Below, in pieces: positions 10,694-23,846 of a stretch of 64,000 nucleotides of DNA. The translations under genes and the position numbers were made by a program. Below the pieces are notes generated by a model. That model saw only the letters and a program-made list of their open reading frames with translations. It was not told the DNA's origin and ran no database searches. The DNA lies in contig QCBJ01000002.1 in the NCBI GenBank assembly GCA_003281645.1, positions 62,001 to 126,000 on the forward strand, read 5' to 3'. Source of the stretch: Prochlorococcus sp. AG-347-G20. Its GTDB lineage: Bacteria; Cyanobacteriota; Cyanobacteriia; PCC-6307; Cyanobiaceae. The first letter of the stretch is position 1; the number at the start of each line of letters is the position of its first letter.

Positions 10694-11976
10694 AAATTTT
10701 TTATTTCTTCTGATAATTTAAAAAATTCTTTTTTAAAACCAACTAGATTTTTATTGCTGAGGCCTCCAATAGATAACATTTGTGATTCTTTATTTACAAG
10801 AATCCATAATTGGTTAGTTGGTATAAGACTTATTATTGTTCCAAAAATTATTAATATAAAAGAAAAGTAAATAAATGGTATAGATGGATCATTTTTAATG
10901 ATTAATCCACTGCTAGGGATTATTTTTTTCAGAGATACTTTTGAAGAATTAACTTCTAAAGGATTCTCATTGATATAGAGATTATTCCCAGAAAAATTTT
11001 CTATATTCGAAATTTTAAGTGGACCATTTTCATTATCTATTGTTAAAAGGAAATTTTTTTTAGTCTCTGATCCTAATTCGACTAAAACTCCCCAAACTTG
11101 ATTACCGATTTCAGGAATCTCCTTTAATTGTAATTGATAAAGGATATTATCTATTTCTAAAACAACATTTGAAATTGCCCAATCAGCTTGATAGATAGTC
11201 AATCCTTTAAACCTAATTGGGTGATTAACTTTGGCGGTTTTTGTTTCATTTAAATTTTGATCTTCAGAAGAAAAATTTAACTTTGAAATAAACTGTTTGG
11301 GTATACCATCACTTTCTCGTTCTATAGAAAAATCGACTAATTTTAGATTGGCTATTGAGTTTGTGCTCTCATTAACAAGATCCAAGCTTTCTCCAGGCAG
11401 TAAATATTGTTCTTTTGATTGACTTGTAAAACTTCCATATGCTGAACCTATAAGTAGGACTATTAATCCGATATGTACAACTAAAGGACCTATTTTTCCA
11501 ATTAAACCTCGTCTTGCAGAAATATGACTTTTAAATTTGTATGTTTTCCATCCTCTTTTTTTAAGTAGTAAATCAACTGTTGATACAAGGTCTCCATCTT
11601 GATTGATTGGGTGACTTGAAGTTAATTGCAGTTTGCTAAATTTTTTTTCGCTTTTGTATTCAACCCACTTTAATGAAGCTTTTAATGAAGGGATTTGCCT
11701 CCTGAAACTACAAGCTGCTAAGGAAATGCAAAGAAGAATCAATGTAAATAAAAACCAAAAGCTTGTATATATATGATCCAATTGAAGTTTTAAGACTTTT
11801 TCTCCATCTAAAAATCCAAGAATGGGAGAACTATCGAAAGTATCAATATAGAATTTATTATTACTACCTTGAGGTATAAAAGTACCTATTCCACTGGCAA
11901 TAGCTATGAAAATTATCAGTGATATGGCGAATCTTAAACTTGATATTTTTAAAATTAGATTCTTAAAAATAATCAT
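10690..11976 (-). CDS. ccs1: ResB-like cytochrome c biogenesis protein
   Basis: ResB features: multiple TMs, [20 protein letters not shown]; adjacent to ccdA. Confidence 0.88.
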   Translation of the reverse strand: MIIFKNLILKISSLRFAISLIIFIAIASGIGTFIPQGSNNKFYIDTFDSSPILGFLDGEKVLKLQLDHIYTSFWFLFTLILLCISLAACSFRRQIPSLKASLKWVEYKSEKKFSKLQLTSSHPINQDGDLVSTVDLLLKKRGWKTYKFKSHISARRGLIGKIGPLVVHIGLIVLLIGSAYGSFTSQSKEQYLLPGESLDLVNESTNSIANLKLVDFSIERESDGIPKQFISKLNFSSEDQNLNETKTAKVNHPIRFKGLTIYQADWAISNVVLEIDNILYQLQLKEIPEIGNQVWGVLVELGSETKKNFLLTIDNENGPLKISNIENFSGNNLYINENPLEVNSSKVSLKKIIPSSGLIIKNDPSIPFIYFSFILIIFGTIISLIPTNQLWILVNKESQMLSIGGLSNKNLVGFKKEFFKLSEEIKNF

Positions 11977-12591
11977 TTAAATCCAATTTGAAAGTAAATT
12001 TAATAATCCCAGTGCTACTAAAAATATTCCACTTAAAGTAGGAATTATTTGACTAAATTTTCTAAGTTCTAAAAATTTCTTTAAGTTTTCTGCTGTGGCT
12101 CCCGCAATAATTAATGGAACGACTTGGCCTATTCCAAAGAAAAATAAAAAAATAATTGAGATTATAGGGTTTTTAGCTTGAGATACCCAAGCTAGAAGAG
12201 TTGCTAAAACTGGAGTGATGCAAGGTGAAGAGGCTAGACCGAAAGTAGTTCCTATTGCAAAAGGTGCTAAAAGGGATGGTATTTTTTCCTCTATTATTTT
12301 TAGATCAGGTACATTCGGAAACTGAAACTTTAGAATTCCTAATAAATTTAAACCCATAATTATTGCTATTAGGGCAACAAATGAAGTGTAATAAGATGGA
12401 ATTTGCCCATATATTTTACCTAAGAATCCACTCGCAGCCCCCAGTGCAACAAGTGAAAAAACTACTCCTCCTGAAAAACTAATAAGTTTAAATTTATTTT
12501 TCTCTGTTCCTCCTACATAAGCAATTGTTACTGGAAGTAATGATAATGAGCATGGCCCAAGACTTGTTAATAGTCCTGCACTGAAAACCAA
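11977..12591 (-). CDS. ccdA: cytochrome c biogenesis protein CcdA (start uncertain: TTG; frame stays open about 120 nt further upstream)
   Basis: FSAGLLTSLGPCSLSLLPV, SSPCITPVLATLL paired Pro-Cys TM motifs. Confidence 0.88.
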   Translation of the reverse strand: MVFSAGLLTSLGPCSLSLLPVTIAYVGGTEKNKFKLISFSGGVVFSLVALGAASGFLGKIYGQIPSYYTSFVALIAIIMGLNLLGILKFQFPNVPDLKIIEEKIPSLLAPFAIGTTFGLASSPCITPVLATLLAWVSQAKNPIISIIFLFFFGIGQVVPLIIAGATAENLKKFLELRKFSQIIPTLSGIFLVALGLLNLLSNWI

Positions 12592-12715
12592 AAATATAGT
12601 AAATGGACCAGGACTATTAAGACTATTCTGAATAAGCAGATTGCCTTTTTGAGATAATTCTGAAATAACTAAATTAAATGATTCGATAGCTTGACTTAAA
12701 TCTTTTAAATTCTAA

Positions 12716-13951
12716 CTAATTAAGAGCCTTTCGCGTACTAATCATACCAATGAATCCTGTTGATTCTAAAGAACATCTCACTAACATCCCTGCAATAAAA
12801 AAAGACGATATTAATGAATTGCCACCATAACTAATGAAAGGAAGTGGTAAGCCTGTAGTAGGCATTGAACCTGTTGCTACAGCAATATGCATTATTGATT
12901 GACCTGTCAACAATACACAACATCCAATAGCAACTAATTTTGTATAGTTGTTCCTACACTTAAGACTAATTCTTAGGCTTATATAAGAGAATACTGCTAA
13001 AAATCCTAAGAATAAAGTACACCCCAACAAACCAAATTCTTCCGCAAAAATAGCAAAAATAAAATCTGTATACATGAACGGCAGATATTGTAATTTTTGT
13101 ATAGATAGTCCAAAACCTTGGCCAAATAGACCACCTGAACCTATAGCTAATAAACTCTGAACTAATTGAAATCCACTTTCCTGTTGATCTTTCCAAGGAT
13201 TAATAAATGAAGTAACTCTAAGTTTTTGATATGTATTATTAAGGATGCTAATACATCCAGTAATGAATCCTATTGAAGCAAATGAGCAAAGAGAGCTAAG
13301 TTTTACACCTCCACATAAACCCATTACCCAAATAAGAATTCCAGTTAATGATGCAGTACTTAAATTTGGCTGTTTTAGTATTAATAAAATTAATAAACCA
13401 AAGGATATTAATGAAATTAATTTTTTATCATTCTTAACTAGATTCCAATGTGCGAAAAGGTTAGAAGATTCTAGAATTAGAAAAGGTTTAATTAATTCAG
13501 ATGGCTGTAGACGTAAATTGCCAAGCACTAGCCATCTTGAAGATCCATTTACTGTAATTCCACTAAAATTGGTAAGGAAAATCAAAAAAAATAAAATATA
13601 AAAAATTATTCTTGAAAACTTTAAAAGATTTCTAATGTTTGTATTAAGTACGTAATAAAATAGGCCAATTCCTGGAATTGTCCAAATAATTTGTTTTTTT
13701 AAAAAATAAGCCCAATTTCCCATTTCCCTACTAGCCACCCACCAACTTGATGATCCTAGTATGCATATTCCTAATATTGACCAAATTCCAATGAGTACAA
13801 CGAGGATTTTGGCCTCATAAGGCCATATTGTCCAAGGTAAGGGCAATATAGACTCTGTTAAATTGTTTAGATTTTTTTTGTAATTAGAACTAAAGGATTT
13901 TTTTCTTTTAGAAATTCTTTTGTATTTTATTTTTTCTTGACTTATCTCCAA
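12716..13951 (-). CDS. ftsW: FtsW/RodA/SpoVE-family cell-shape/division protein
   Basis: NGSSRWLVLGNLRLQPSELIKP, TDFIFAIFAEEFG, GLPLPFISYGGNSL. Confidence 0.9.
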   Translation of the reverse strand: MEISQEKIKYKRISKRKKSFSSNYKKNLNNLTESILPLPWTIWPYEAKILVVLIGIWSILGICILGSSSWWVASREMGNWAYFLKKQIIWTIPGIGLFYYVLNTNIRNLLKFSRIIFYILFFLIFLTNFSGITVNGSSRWLVLGNLRLQPSELIKPFLILESSNLFAHWNLVKNDKKLISLISFGLLILLILKQPNLSTASLTGILIWVMGLCGGVKLSSLCSFASIGFITGCISILNNTYQKLRVTSFINPWKDQQESGFQLVQSLLAIGSGGLFGQGFGLSIQKLQYLPFMYTDFIFAIFAEEFGLLGCTLFLGFLAVFSYISLRISLKCRNNYTKLVAIGCCVLLTGQSIMHIAVATGSMPTTGLPLPFISYGGNSLISSFFIAGMLVRCSLESTGFIGMISTRKALN

Positions 13952-14217
13952 TTTTTTAGATGTATATGTACTATTGAGACGTTTAATTGAGATTTTGCCA
14001 AGTCTTTTATTAACGTTTTAAAGTGTTCAAGCAATATAAAAGATGACTTTTCATAAATTTTATTTTTGAAGAAAAAAGTAAAAAATGGCCTAAAGATTCA
14101 CAATAAATTTTAAGAATTAATTTTTTATAGAAAAAAACTAGCTAAAAGGTACCTCTCCGTGATAGATTCCGTGAGTTTATATACTTACTTCAAAACATTC
14201 AGAGAGGGTTCTAAACT

Positions 14218-14694
14218 ATGTTCACATCTGTGGACTCAAATAGAAAAAAACTTGGGCATCCCTCTAATGAGAATGTTCAATTTCCTCAATCCCTGAATAA
14301 TTCGATTATCAAAGAAAGTAAATCTGGCATTGCCAATCAAATAGATAATTTGCTTTCTCAAAATGATGAATACACAAAATTGCAATTAACAATTTTTGGA
14401 ATTACTTTTATTGTTTCTATTTTATTAGCATCAATAACTGGAATTTTTCTAGGATTTACTTTTGGTTTAAGTATTTTTATAGGTGCAATAGCCGGCATTT
14501 TTTACCTACGTTTACTTGCAAAAAGTATAGGGAAACTCGGTAAAGAATCATCAGGTGTATCAAAATTGCAACTATTAGTTCCAGTTTGCCTCTTTATTTT
14601 TGCGAGCAAGCTAGGATCTTTGGATATTTTTCCTGCAATGATAGGTTTTTTCATTTATAAGCCTTCACTCATTCTTTATTTTTCACGTTCTTAA
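14218..14694 (+). CDS. atpI: ATP synthase protein I
   Basis: membrane protein directly upstream of the subunit a gene, typical cyanobacterial order. Confidence 0.8.
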   Translation: MFTSVDSNRKKLGHPSNENVQFPQSLNNSIIKESKSGIANQIDNLLSQNDEYTKLQLTIFGITFIVSILLASITGIFLGFTFGLSIFIGAIAGIFYLRLLAKSIGKLGKESSGVSKLQLLVPVCLFIFASKLGSLDIFPAMIGFFIYKPSLILYFSRS

Positions 14695-14717
14695 GTAAAT
14701 TTTTTTATTCAAAACAA

Positions 14718-15443
14718 ATGTTTTTTAATTCCTTGCTAACAAATTTTGCAGCATTAGAAGTTGGTCAACATCTTTATTGGCAAATTGGAAATATCAGACT
14801 TCATGGGCAGGTATTTTTAACATCTTGGATTTTATTAGGAGCTTTATTAGTTTTTATTTCTTTAGGAACTAAAAAAATGGAAAATGATCCTAAAGGTCTT
14901 CAAAACTTGCTTGAGTTCCTCTGGGATTACATTAGAGATCTTGCTCGGACGCAAATAGGTGAAAAAGTTTATAGAGATTGGATGCCATTTATAGGTACTT
15001 TATTTTTATTCGTCTTTGTTAGTAATTGGGGAGGAGCTTTAATTCCTTGGAGATTGATTAAGTTACCAAGTGGAGAATTAGGAGCACCTACTGCAGATAT
15101 CAATACAACTATAGCCTTGGCTTTATTAGTTTCACTTTCTTATTTCTATGCAGGTTTAAGCAATAAGGGTTGGAGATACTTTGAATACTATGTTCACCCA
15201 ACTCCGATTATGCTTCCTTTCAAAATTCTAGAGGATTTTACGAAACCTTTATCACTCTCTTTCAGGCTATTTGGAAATATTTTGGCTGATGAACTTGTTG
15301 TTGGTGTTTTAGTCTTTTTAGTGCCGCTAATTCTCCCAATACCTGTAATGTTCCTAGGATTGTTTACTAGTGCTATTCAGGCATTGATTTTCGCAACTTT
15401 AGCGGCCTATTACATAGGAGAAGCTGTTGAAGAACATCATTAG
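14718..15443 (+). CDS. atpB: ATP synthase F0 subunit a
   Basis: [29 protein letters not shown]. Confidence 0.96.
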   Translation: MFFNSLLTNFAALEVGQHLYWQIGNIRLHGQVFLTSWILLGALLVFISLGTKKMENDPKGLQNLLEFLWDYIRDLARTQIGEKVYRDWMPFIGTLFLFVFVSNWGGALIPWRLIKLPSGELGAPTADINTTIALALLVSLSYFYAGLSNKGWRYFEYYVHPTPIMLPFKILEDFTKPLSLSFRLFGNILADELVVGVLVFLVPLILPIPVMFLGLFTSAIQALIFATLAAYYIGEAVEEHH

Positions 15444-15589
15444 CTGTCTTCTAATACATTCAGACGCTTTTACAAAGAGTCTGTAATCTGGCAAAATATC
15501 TAATCGCGTAGGTCTGAAAATATCAGACCCATTCTTAAAAGAAAGGATGTCCAAGCGTGTATGACAACAAAGATTATCACAAGTATTAA

Positions 15590-15853
<264 letters not shown>

Positions 15854-15921
15854 AAGTTAATATTGCTTCTAATCCTTATTAGCAATATTTAAATTTAATT
15901 TTTTAACTTCAACTGAATCAT

Positions 15922-16383
15922 ATGTTGGCCTTTAATTTTTTTGGTGCTACAGAAGGTGGATTATTTGATATAAATGCCACTTTGCCACTAATGGCGATAC
16001 AAGTCGTTGCACTTACTTACATATTAAATTCTCTCTTTTTTAAACCTGTTGGCAATGTTGTTGAAAAAAGAGAAAAGTTTGTAAGTAACAATATTATTGA
16101 GGCCAAAAATAAACTTTCTGAGGTTAAAAAATTAGAAGCTGATTTATTAACTCAGCTTCAAAGTGCTCGTACAGAAGCCCAAAGAATTGTGACCGAAGCT
16201 GAGAATGAGTCTGATAAGCTTTATAAAGAAGCACTAGAACTTGCTAACAATGAAGCCAATTCTTCAAAAGAAAAAGCAAGACTAGAAATTGAAATTCAGA
16301 CGTCTGCTGCTCGGGATCAACTTTCTAAACAGGCTGATGATCTAAGCGAACTTATTGTTAATAGATTGATTCTAGAAAAATGA
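15922..16383 (+). CDS. ATP synthase F0 subunit b'
   Basis: N-terminal TM plus coiled coil, between c and b. Confidence 0.92.
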   Translation: MLAFNFFGATEGGLFDINATLPLMAIQVVALTYILNSLFFKPVGNVVEKREKFVSNNIIEAKNKLSEVKKLEADLLTQLQSARTEAQRIVTEAENESDKLYKEALELANNEANSSKEKARLEIEIQTSAARDQLSKQADDLSELIVNRLILEK

Positions 16384-16892
16384 ATTTAACTTTTTTAGCT
16401 ACTGAAGGTTTTGGATTGAACTTCAATTTGTTCGAAACTAATATCCTTAATTGGGCTGTAGTGGTTTTCGGTCTTTATAAATTTTTGCCTGGTTTCCTAG
16501 GTAAAATGCTTCAAAAAAGGAGAGAAGGAATCCTTCTCGAATTAAAAGATGCTGAAGATCGACTCCTAAATGCAACTCAAGCTTTAGAAAAGGCGAAGAA
16601 AGATTTATCTTCAGCAGAGGAAAAAGCTTCTCAAATAAAAGCTGATTCCCTTAAAAGATCTGAATCAATCAGAATGGAAAGTGAGAAAAAAGCAATAGAG
16701 GAGATGGCACGAATTAAACAAAGTGCAATCTCTGATGAAAGCTCTGAAGCATCCAGAGCAATTTCTCAACTTCGAAAAGAAGCTGTTGAACTGGCAATTA
16801 AGAAAGCTTTAGATTCTCTCCCAAATCGACTTGATAAATCAACACAAGAAAATTTGGTAACTCAATCAATTAACAATATTGAGGTGAACTAA
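16380..16892 (+). CDS. atpF: ATP synthase F0 subunit b
   Basis: operon position, TM plus coiled coil. Confidence 0.93.
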   Translation: MNLTFLATEGFGLNFNLFETNILNWAVVVFGLYKFLPGFLGKMLQKRREGILLELKDAEDRLLNATQALEKAKKDLSSAEEKASQIKADSLKRSESIRMESEKKAIEEMARIKQSAISDESSEASRAISQLRKEAVELAIKKALDSLPNRLDKSTQENLVTQSINNIEVN

Positions 16893-17434
16893 TGCCACTT
16901 TTAAATTCAGTTACTACACCATACGCAGAGGCATTACTTCAAGTTGTGAATGAAAATTCGCAAACTGAGGAGATTGTTTCTGAGGTTAAACAACTCTTGG
17001 AACTAATAAATGATTCCCCTGAATTGGAGAAGGCACTATCCTCTCCCATTTTAGAGACAGATGCTAAGAAGAAAATTATTATTGAAATTTTTTCAAATAA
17101 GGTTAATTCTTCTTTACTGAATTTCTTAAAATTATTGGCCGATAGGCAAAGAATTGGAATCCTTACTTCAATTCTTGATAGGTTTTTAGAGATTTACCGA
17201 GAAAATAGTAATATTGCTTTGGCAACTGTTACTTCTGCAGTCGAGCTTACTGATGAACAAAAAGGTTTAATTACCAAAAAGATCATCAATATTGCTGGAA
17301 CAGAAAAATTAGAACTTGTAACTAAAATCGACCAATCTCTTATTGGTGGTTTCGTCGCCAGTGTAGGATCAAAAGTAATTGATGCTTCCCTTGCTTCACA
17401 AATTAGAAAACTTGGCTTATCCCTTTCCAAGTAA
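16892..17434 (+). CDS. atpH: ATP synthase F1 subunit delta
   Basis: YAEALLQV N-terminus; IGGFVASVGSKVIDASLASQIRKL C-terminus. Confidence 0.94.
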   Translation: MPLLNSVTTPYAEALLQVVNENSQTEEIVSEVKQLLELINDSPELEKALSSPILETDAKKKIIIEIFSNKVNSSLLNFLKLLADRQRIGILTSILDRFLEIYRENSNIALATVTSAVELTDEQKGLITKKIINIAGTEKLELVTKIDQSLIGGFVASVGSKVIDASLASQIRKLGLSLSK

Positions 17435-17452
17435 CTTTTAAATCAACCTTAA

Positions 17453-18982
<1,530 letters not shown>

Positions 18983-19001
18983 ATTTATTTAAGGAGATAC
19001 C

Positions 19002-19952
19002 ATGGCAAATCTTAAAGAGATTAGAGATCGAATCGTTTCCGTTAAAAATACAAGAAAAATAACGGAGGCCATGAGACTTGTTGCAGCTGCAAAAGTTAGG
19101 AGAGCTCAAGATCAAGTTCTTAAGAGTAGACCTTTTGCAGATAAACTTGCACGGGTCTTAGAAAATATTCAATCTAGAGTACAATTTGAGGCTGTAGACT
19201 CTCCATTATTATCCAAGAGAGAAGTAAATAGCATCACTTTGGTTTGCATAACAGCGGATAGAGGTTTATGCGGTGGTTACAACACAAATATAATAAAAAA
19301 GGTAGAAATAAGATATGCAGAATTAGTCAAACAAGGGTATCAGCCAAATTTAATTTTGGTAGGGAAGAAAGCTATTGGATATTTTCAAAATAGAAAGGAT
19401 AGATATGTAATTAAAAGTACTTTCAAAGAACTAGAACAGGTACCAACAGTCAAGGACTCTGAAGGAGTTACAAATGAAATTTTAGCTGAATTTCTTTCAG
19501 AAAATTCTGATAGGGTGGAAATTATTTATACAAAATTCATCACTCTAGTTAGCTGCGCCCCTGTCGTTCAAACACTATTGCCACTTGACCCTCAAGGAAT
19601 TGCTGAGGAAAACGATGAAATTTTTAGGTTGACTACAAAAGATAGTAAGTTACTTGTTGAAAAATCAAATATTGAAAAAAGTGATTCCGAGAAGTTGCCA
19701 TCAGATATTGTTTTTGAACAAAGTCCTGATCAATTATTAGATTCGTTATTACCATTATATTTACAGAATCAGGTACTAAGAGCTCTTCAAGAGTCGGCAG
19801 CTTCAGAACTCGCTTGCAGGATGACTGCTATGAATAATGCGAGTGATAATGCTAAAGAATTAGCAAGTACTTTGAACCTAACCTATAACAAAGCCAGACA
19901 AGCAGCCATTACTCAAGAAATTTTGGAAGTTGTAGGAGGTTCAGCAGTTTAG
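19002..19952 (+). CDS. atpG: ATP synthase F1 subunit gamma
   Basis: IRDRIVSVKNTRKITEAMRLVAAAKVRRAQ; ITADRGLCGGYN. Confidence 0.97.
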   Translation: MANLKEIRDRIVSVKNTRKITEAMRLVAAAKVRRAQDQVLKSRPFADKLARVLENIQSRVQFEAVDSPLLSKREVNSITLVCITADRGLCGGYNTNIIKKVEIRYAELVKQGYQPNLILVGKKAIGYFQNRKDRYVIKSTFKELEQVPTVKDSEGVTNEILAEFLSENSDRVEIIYTKFITLVSCAPVVQTLLPLDPQGIAEENDEIFRLTTKDSKLLVEKSNIEKSDSEKLPSDIVFEQSPDQLLDSLLPLYLQNQVLRALQESAASELACRMTAMNNASDNAKELASTLNLTYNKARQAAITQEILEVVGGSAV

Positions 19953-19968
19953 CAATAAGATTTAGGAT

Positions 19969-20295
19969 ATGCCTGAATACCATATCAAAGTTCAATTTGA
20001 GCAAAAGACTTTTAGTTTTTTATGTTCTGAAGATCAAGATATTATTTCAGCGGCAAAAATGAATGGAATAGATTTACCAAGTAGTTGTTGTTCAGGAGTT
20101 TGTACAGATTGTGCATCCATGATAATGGAAGGATCTGTAGATCAAGAAGATGCTATGGGATTAAATGATGATTTGAGGGAAAAGGGCTTTGCACTTTTGT
20201 GTGTGGCATATCCCAAGTCAGATTTGAATATTGTTATTGGTAAGGAAGTTGAAGATGATTTATATAATGATCAATTTGGTAAATATCAAAAATGA
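19969..20295 (+). CDS. 2Fe-2S plant-type ferredoxin
   Basis: LPSSCCSGVCTDCASMIMEGSVDQ ... LLCVAYPKSD cluster ligands. Confidence 0.92.
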   Translation: MPEYHIKVQFEQKTFSFLCSEDQDIISAAKMNGIDLPSSCCSGVCTDCASMIMEGSVDQEDAMGLNDDLREKGFALLCVAYPKSDLNIVIGKEVEDDLYNDQFGKYQK

Positions 20296-20492
20296 AATTA
20301 AGTTCAGTTGATTATTATTTAGATTGGCCAGTTTCAATAAAATCAAAAAATTTAAGGGAATTTATCATTGCAAGTTTAGAAAAAAAAGGTGATTTAATTC
20401 GATGGTCAATTGTTGATATTCAAAATTCTATTGACTCTTCTGGAACAAAAAAACTTAAAATAAAAGCTGTCTTAGCTAATGAAAAAATATAA
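20292..20492 (+). CDS. conserved hypothetical protein, translationally coupled to ferredoxin
   Basis: 66-aa ORF overlapping ferredoxin stop (ATGA). Confidence 0.6.
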   Translation: MKLSSVDYYLDWPVSIKSKNLREFIIASLEKKGDLIRWSIVDIQNSIDSSGTKKLKIKAVLANEKI

Positions 20493-20510
20493 ATTAAAAT
20501 ATTTTTAATA

Positions 20511-21569
20511 ATGGAAAATTCACCAACTATATTCATTGTTCCAACTGGTATTGGTTGTGAAGTAGGAGGTTTTGCAGGGGATGCACTTCCTACCGCTAAA
20601 TTATTAGCATCAGCAAGTGGATGTTTAATTACTCATCCAAATGTTATGAATGGCGGTACTCTTTCTGAAAAAGATAAAAATATTTTTTATGTTGAGGGTT
20701 ATAGTTTAGACCGACTTGCTAAAGGAGAAATCGCTTTAAAAAGGGTAAAACAACAGAAAATTGGGATTATTTTTGATTCAGCCATTGAAAAAGAAATATT
20801 AGTAAGACATTTACAAGTTGCTGATGCATGTGTTTCTTCTTTAGGGATTAATGTTCATTCTTATTTGATTACAAAAAAGCCATTAAACATTGTTATTGAT
20901 TCTGATTCTTCAAAAATCAGTGGTGGCATAATTGAAAATCCTGATATTCTAATTGATGCTGGAAAATGTTTAATAGAAAAAGGGGTTACGGCAATAGCAA
21001 TTGTGGCAAAATTTCCAGATGATTCAGATTCTTTAGAAACAAATATCTATCGAGAGGGGAAAGGGGTTGATCCTATTGCTGGAGTCGAAGCAGTTATAAG
21101 TCATTTAATAAGCAAATTTTTACAAGTTCCCTGTGCTCATGCACCTGCTTTAAATTCAATTGAATTGAATGAAAATTTAGATCCTCGTGCAGCTGCAGAA
21201 GAAATAGGATATACTTTTTTGCCATCAGTACTGATTGGGTTAAGCAACGCACCTGATATTGTTGAATTGCCTGCTAAAAATGAATCAATCTCACTACACC
21301 CTGATCAGATTGAATCTATTGTTGTGCCTAATGGTGCATTAGGTGGAGAAGCAGTACTTGCAGGGATTGAAAAAGGTTTAAATATTATCTCCGTAAAAAA
21401 TCAAAATACATTAAAAGTGACAAATGAGTTTTATGATTATCCCAATCTTTTTGAAGTGGATAATTATTTAGAAGCTGCAGGAATAATTCTTGCCATCAAA
21501 AAAGGGATCAACCTTGATTCAGTTAAACGGCCTTTAAAAAAAATCCAACAGTGCTCTTATAGTGATTAA
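20511..21569 (+). CDS. DUF3326-family protein
   Basis: PTGIGCEVGGFAGDALPTAKLLAS; AHAPALNSIELNENLDPRAAAEEIGYTFLPS. Confidence 0.75.
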   Translation: MENSPTIFIVPTGIGCEVGGFAGDALPTAKLLASASGCLITHPNVMNGGTLSEKDKNIFYVEGYSLDRLAKGEIALKRVKQQKIGIIFDSAIEKEILVRHLQVADACVSSLGINVHSYLITKKPLNIVIDSDSSKISGGIIENPDILIDAGKCLIEKGVTAIAIVAKFPDDSDSLETNIYREGKGVDPIAGVEAVISHLISKFLQVPCAHAPALNSIELNENLDPRAAAEEIGYTFLPSVLIGLSNAPDIVELPAKNESISLHPDQIESIVVPNGALGGEAVLAGIEKGLNIISVKNQNTLKVTNEFYDYPNLFEVDNYLEAAGIILAIKKGINLDSVKRPLKKIQQCSYSD

Positions 21570-23263
21570 TAAGATATTGCTATGGGAACTCGCCAGTCAC
21601 TTCCTAATGATTGACTGCTTAGTTTTAGGATCGGAGGAGCCTGTTTTCTTTTAAATTCCGCTTTTTTTATGAGTGAGATAATTTTTAAAATTAAATCTTT
21701 TTTATAACCATCTTCTTCTAGTTGTTGTAAATCTTTTTTCTCTTCAATAATTCCTTTAAGAATGTTATCTAAAATAGAATAAGGTGGAAGAGAATCAGTA
21801 TCTAATTGATCAGGACCTAATTCTGCACTTGGAGCTTTCGTCCGTATATTTTTTCCAATTATATCTACATTAGTATCTAACATATATGATTTTCTATGAT
21901 TAATTGAATCTTCACTATCAAGCCAATTGCATAATTTAAAAACATTAGTTTTATATAAATCCCCAATAACCGATAATCCCCCATTCATATCACCATAAAG
22001 TGTGCAATATCCTACAGCAAGCTCTGATTTATTTCCTGTTGAAAGTAATAGATGCTTTTCTTGATTTGCTAAAGCCATCAGAAGTGTCCCTCTGATTCTT
22101 GATTGAATATTTTGATTTGTTATTTCAGCCATCTCGAAAGATATGGTGTTAATAAAAGATTCTTCAAAAGAATTCATCAGGTTTTCAATTGGGATGCTAT
22201 TAAAATTTATTTTTAATCTCCTTGCTAAATTTTTTGCATCACTTTTTGAATGGGATGAGCTCCACTTAGAGGGCATTGAGACGCAATAAATATTATTACT
22301 GCCAAGAGCAGCTGTCGCAATTGCTGAAACTAGTGCCGAATCAATGCCACCACTTAGTCCAATTAAAGCTGTTTTAAAACCGCATTTTTGAGCATAATCC
22401 CTAACACCAAGAACTAATGCATCAAAAATCGATGATATTTCAGATTGTTCAAATTCTTTTTTCTCGGGTATTGTTTGCTCAATATGCCAACTAAAGAGGT
22501 CTTCTGAAAAAGATTTTAGTTGCTTAATTTTAGATCCATTCTTATCAAGAATAAAACTATTTCCATCAAAAATTAAATTATCATTTGCACCAATCTGGTT
22601 TACATATATCAGCGGTACTTGAAGATATTTAGCAGCAAAACTGGAAATTTTGGATCTTAGCTCTAACTTTTTGAAGGTATATGGGGAGGCCGATAAATTC
22701 ACTAAGATATCAATTTTTTTTTTCTTTAAATCAAAAATAGGATTTTTTTTATGAATTCCTCTACCTTCTATATTTTTGTTGACCCATAAATCCTCACATA
22801 TAGTAAAGCCAATTCGCCAAGTTTTATTATTGATTTCTTTTGTTAATACGGAAACTTTTTCTTCTGACCTAAAGTATCTTTTTTCATCAAATACTTCATA
22901 GGTGGGAAGAATAATTTTTCGAGCAATTATTTTCCACTCACCGCGCTCAAGCAATGCAATAGAATTATAAAGATTTGGGAAAAAAGAATCATTTATTATC
23001 TCAGCTATCCCAACTGTGATACTCAAGTTTCCATATTTTTTACCAATAACTAGAGCTAATTGGTCAAGAATTTGATATTGATTTTTGATTAAATTTTTTT
23101 TTAGAAGTAGGTCATTTGCTGGATATCCCCATAATGACAATTCTGGAGTAAGAACTAAATCAGCAGAATTTGAGCTAGCCTTCGAAGCAGCATTAAGTAT
23201 TTTTTTTGCATTACCCTTTAAATCTCCAACAACTGGATTAATTTGAGCAAGTAAAAACTTCAT
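21566..23263 (-). CDS. nadE: NAD+ synthetase, glutamine-dependent
   Basis: nitrilase domain plus ALIGLSGGIDSALVSAIATAALG; RIRGTLLMALANQ; STGNKSELAVGYCTLYGDMNGG. Confidence 0.96.
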   Translation of the reverse strand: MKFLLAQINPVVGDLKGNAKKILNAASKASSNSADLVLTPELSLWGYPANDLLLKKNLIKNQYQILDQLALVIGKKYGNLSITVGIAEIINDSFFPNLYNSIALLERGEWKIIARKIILPTYEVFDEKRYFRSEEKVSVLTKEINNKTWRIGFTICEDLWVNKNIEGRGIHKKNPIFDLKKKKIDILVNLSASPYTFKKLELRSKISSFAAKYLQVPLIYVNQIGANDNLIFDGNSFILDKNGSKIKQLKSFSEDLFSWHIEQTIPEKKEFEQSEISSIFDALVLGVRDYAQKCGFKTALIGLSGGIDSALVSAIATAALGSNNIYCVSMPSKWSSSHSKSDAKNLARRLKINFNSIPIENLMNSFEESFINTISFEMAEITNQNIQSRIRGTLLMALANQEKHLLLSTGNKSELAVGYCTLYGDMNGGLSVIGDLYKTNVFKLCNWLDSEDSINHRKSYMLDTNVDIIGKNIRTKAPSAELGPDQLDTDSLPPYSILDNILKGIIEEKKDLQQLEEDGYKKDLILKIISLIKKAEFKRKQAPPILKLSSQSLGSDWRVPIAISY

Positions 23264-23838
23264 TCAACTAATTTAGTGGATTCATATAAATTATTCTTCT
23301 TAACAAAATCTATTAATGACGTTGGTAAATTAGAATAATTAAAATTTAATCTGAACCTAGAACTTGAAATGTTTGGGATTTTTATGGTTGAAATCTTAAA
23401 TTTCACATTATAAGTTTCTAACATCTTAAGAGTATTTGATTCAACAGGATAACCTTCTCTTAAAATTATAAAAAAACTTACCTCTTTAATAATTTTTTCA
23501 AAATTTTTCCAGCTGAAGAGATCTTGAATCAAATCACTCCCAATAACGAAATCTAAATTATCAATTTCATAAATTTTTTTACATTTTTTTATCGACTCTA
23601 CTGCCCATTTACTTGTTACACTTTGATTAAATAAAATTTTATGATCATCTAAATCTTCAATTAGTGTTTTTAATAATTGGCTACGGATTGCGATATCCTC
23701 TTTATGCTTTTTGTTCGGATTATTACTTACATAACAAATTGTAAAAGCATAAATTTTGGATAATTCTTCTATTATTTTCTCATGTCCAGTGGTAGGTGGA
23801 TCTGCACTAGTACCAAATAATGCAATACTTTTTTCCAT
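23260..23838 (-). CDS. nadD: nicotinate-nucleotide adenylyltransferase
   Basis: ALFGTSADPPTTGHEKI; ISSSRFRLNF; next to nadE. Confidence 0.88.
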   Translation of the reverse strand: MEKSIALFGTSADPPTTGHEKIIEELSKIYAFTICYVSNNPNKKHKEDIAIRSQLLKTLIEDLDDHKILFNQSVTSKWAVESIKKCKKIYEIDNLDFVIGSDLIQDLFSWKNFEKIIKEVSFFIILREGYPVESNTLKMLETYNVKFKISTIKIPNISSSRFRLNFNYSNLPTSLIDFVKKNNLYESTKLVE

Positions 23839-23846
23839 TTTACTTT

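Noticed and set aside
17194-17430. Minus ORF inside atpH, and similar antisense ORFs in atpA, atpD, groEL, fumC, gpmI, gdmH and hypB
   Set aside because: Entirely within strongly conserved genes on the other strand; antisense translations with no recognisable motifs.
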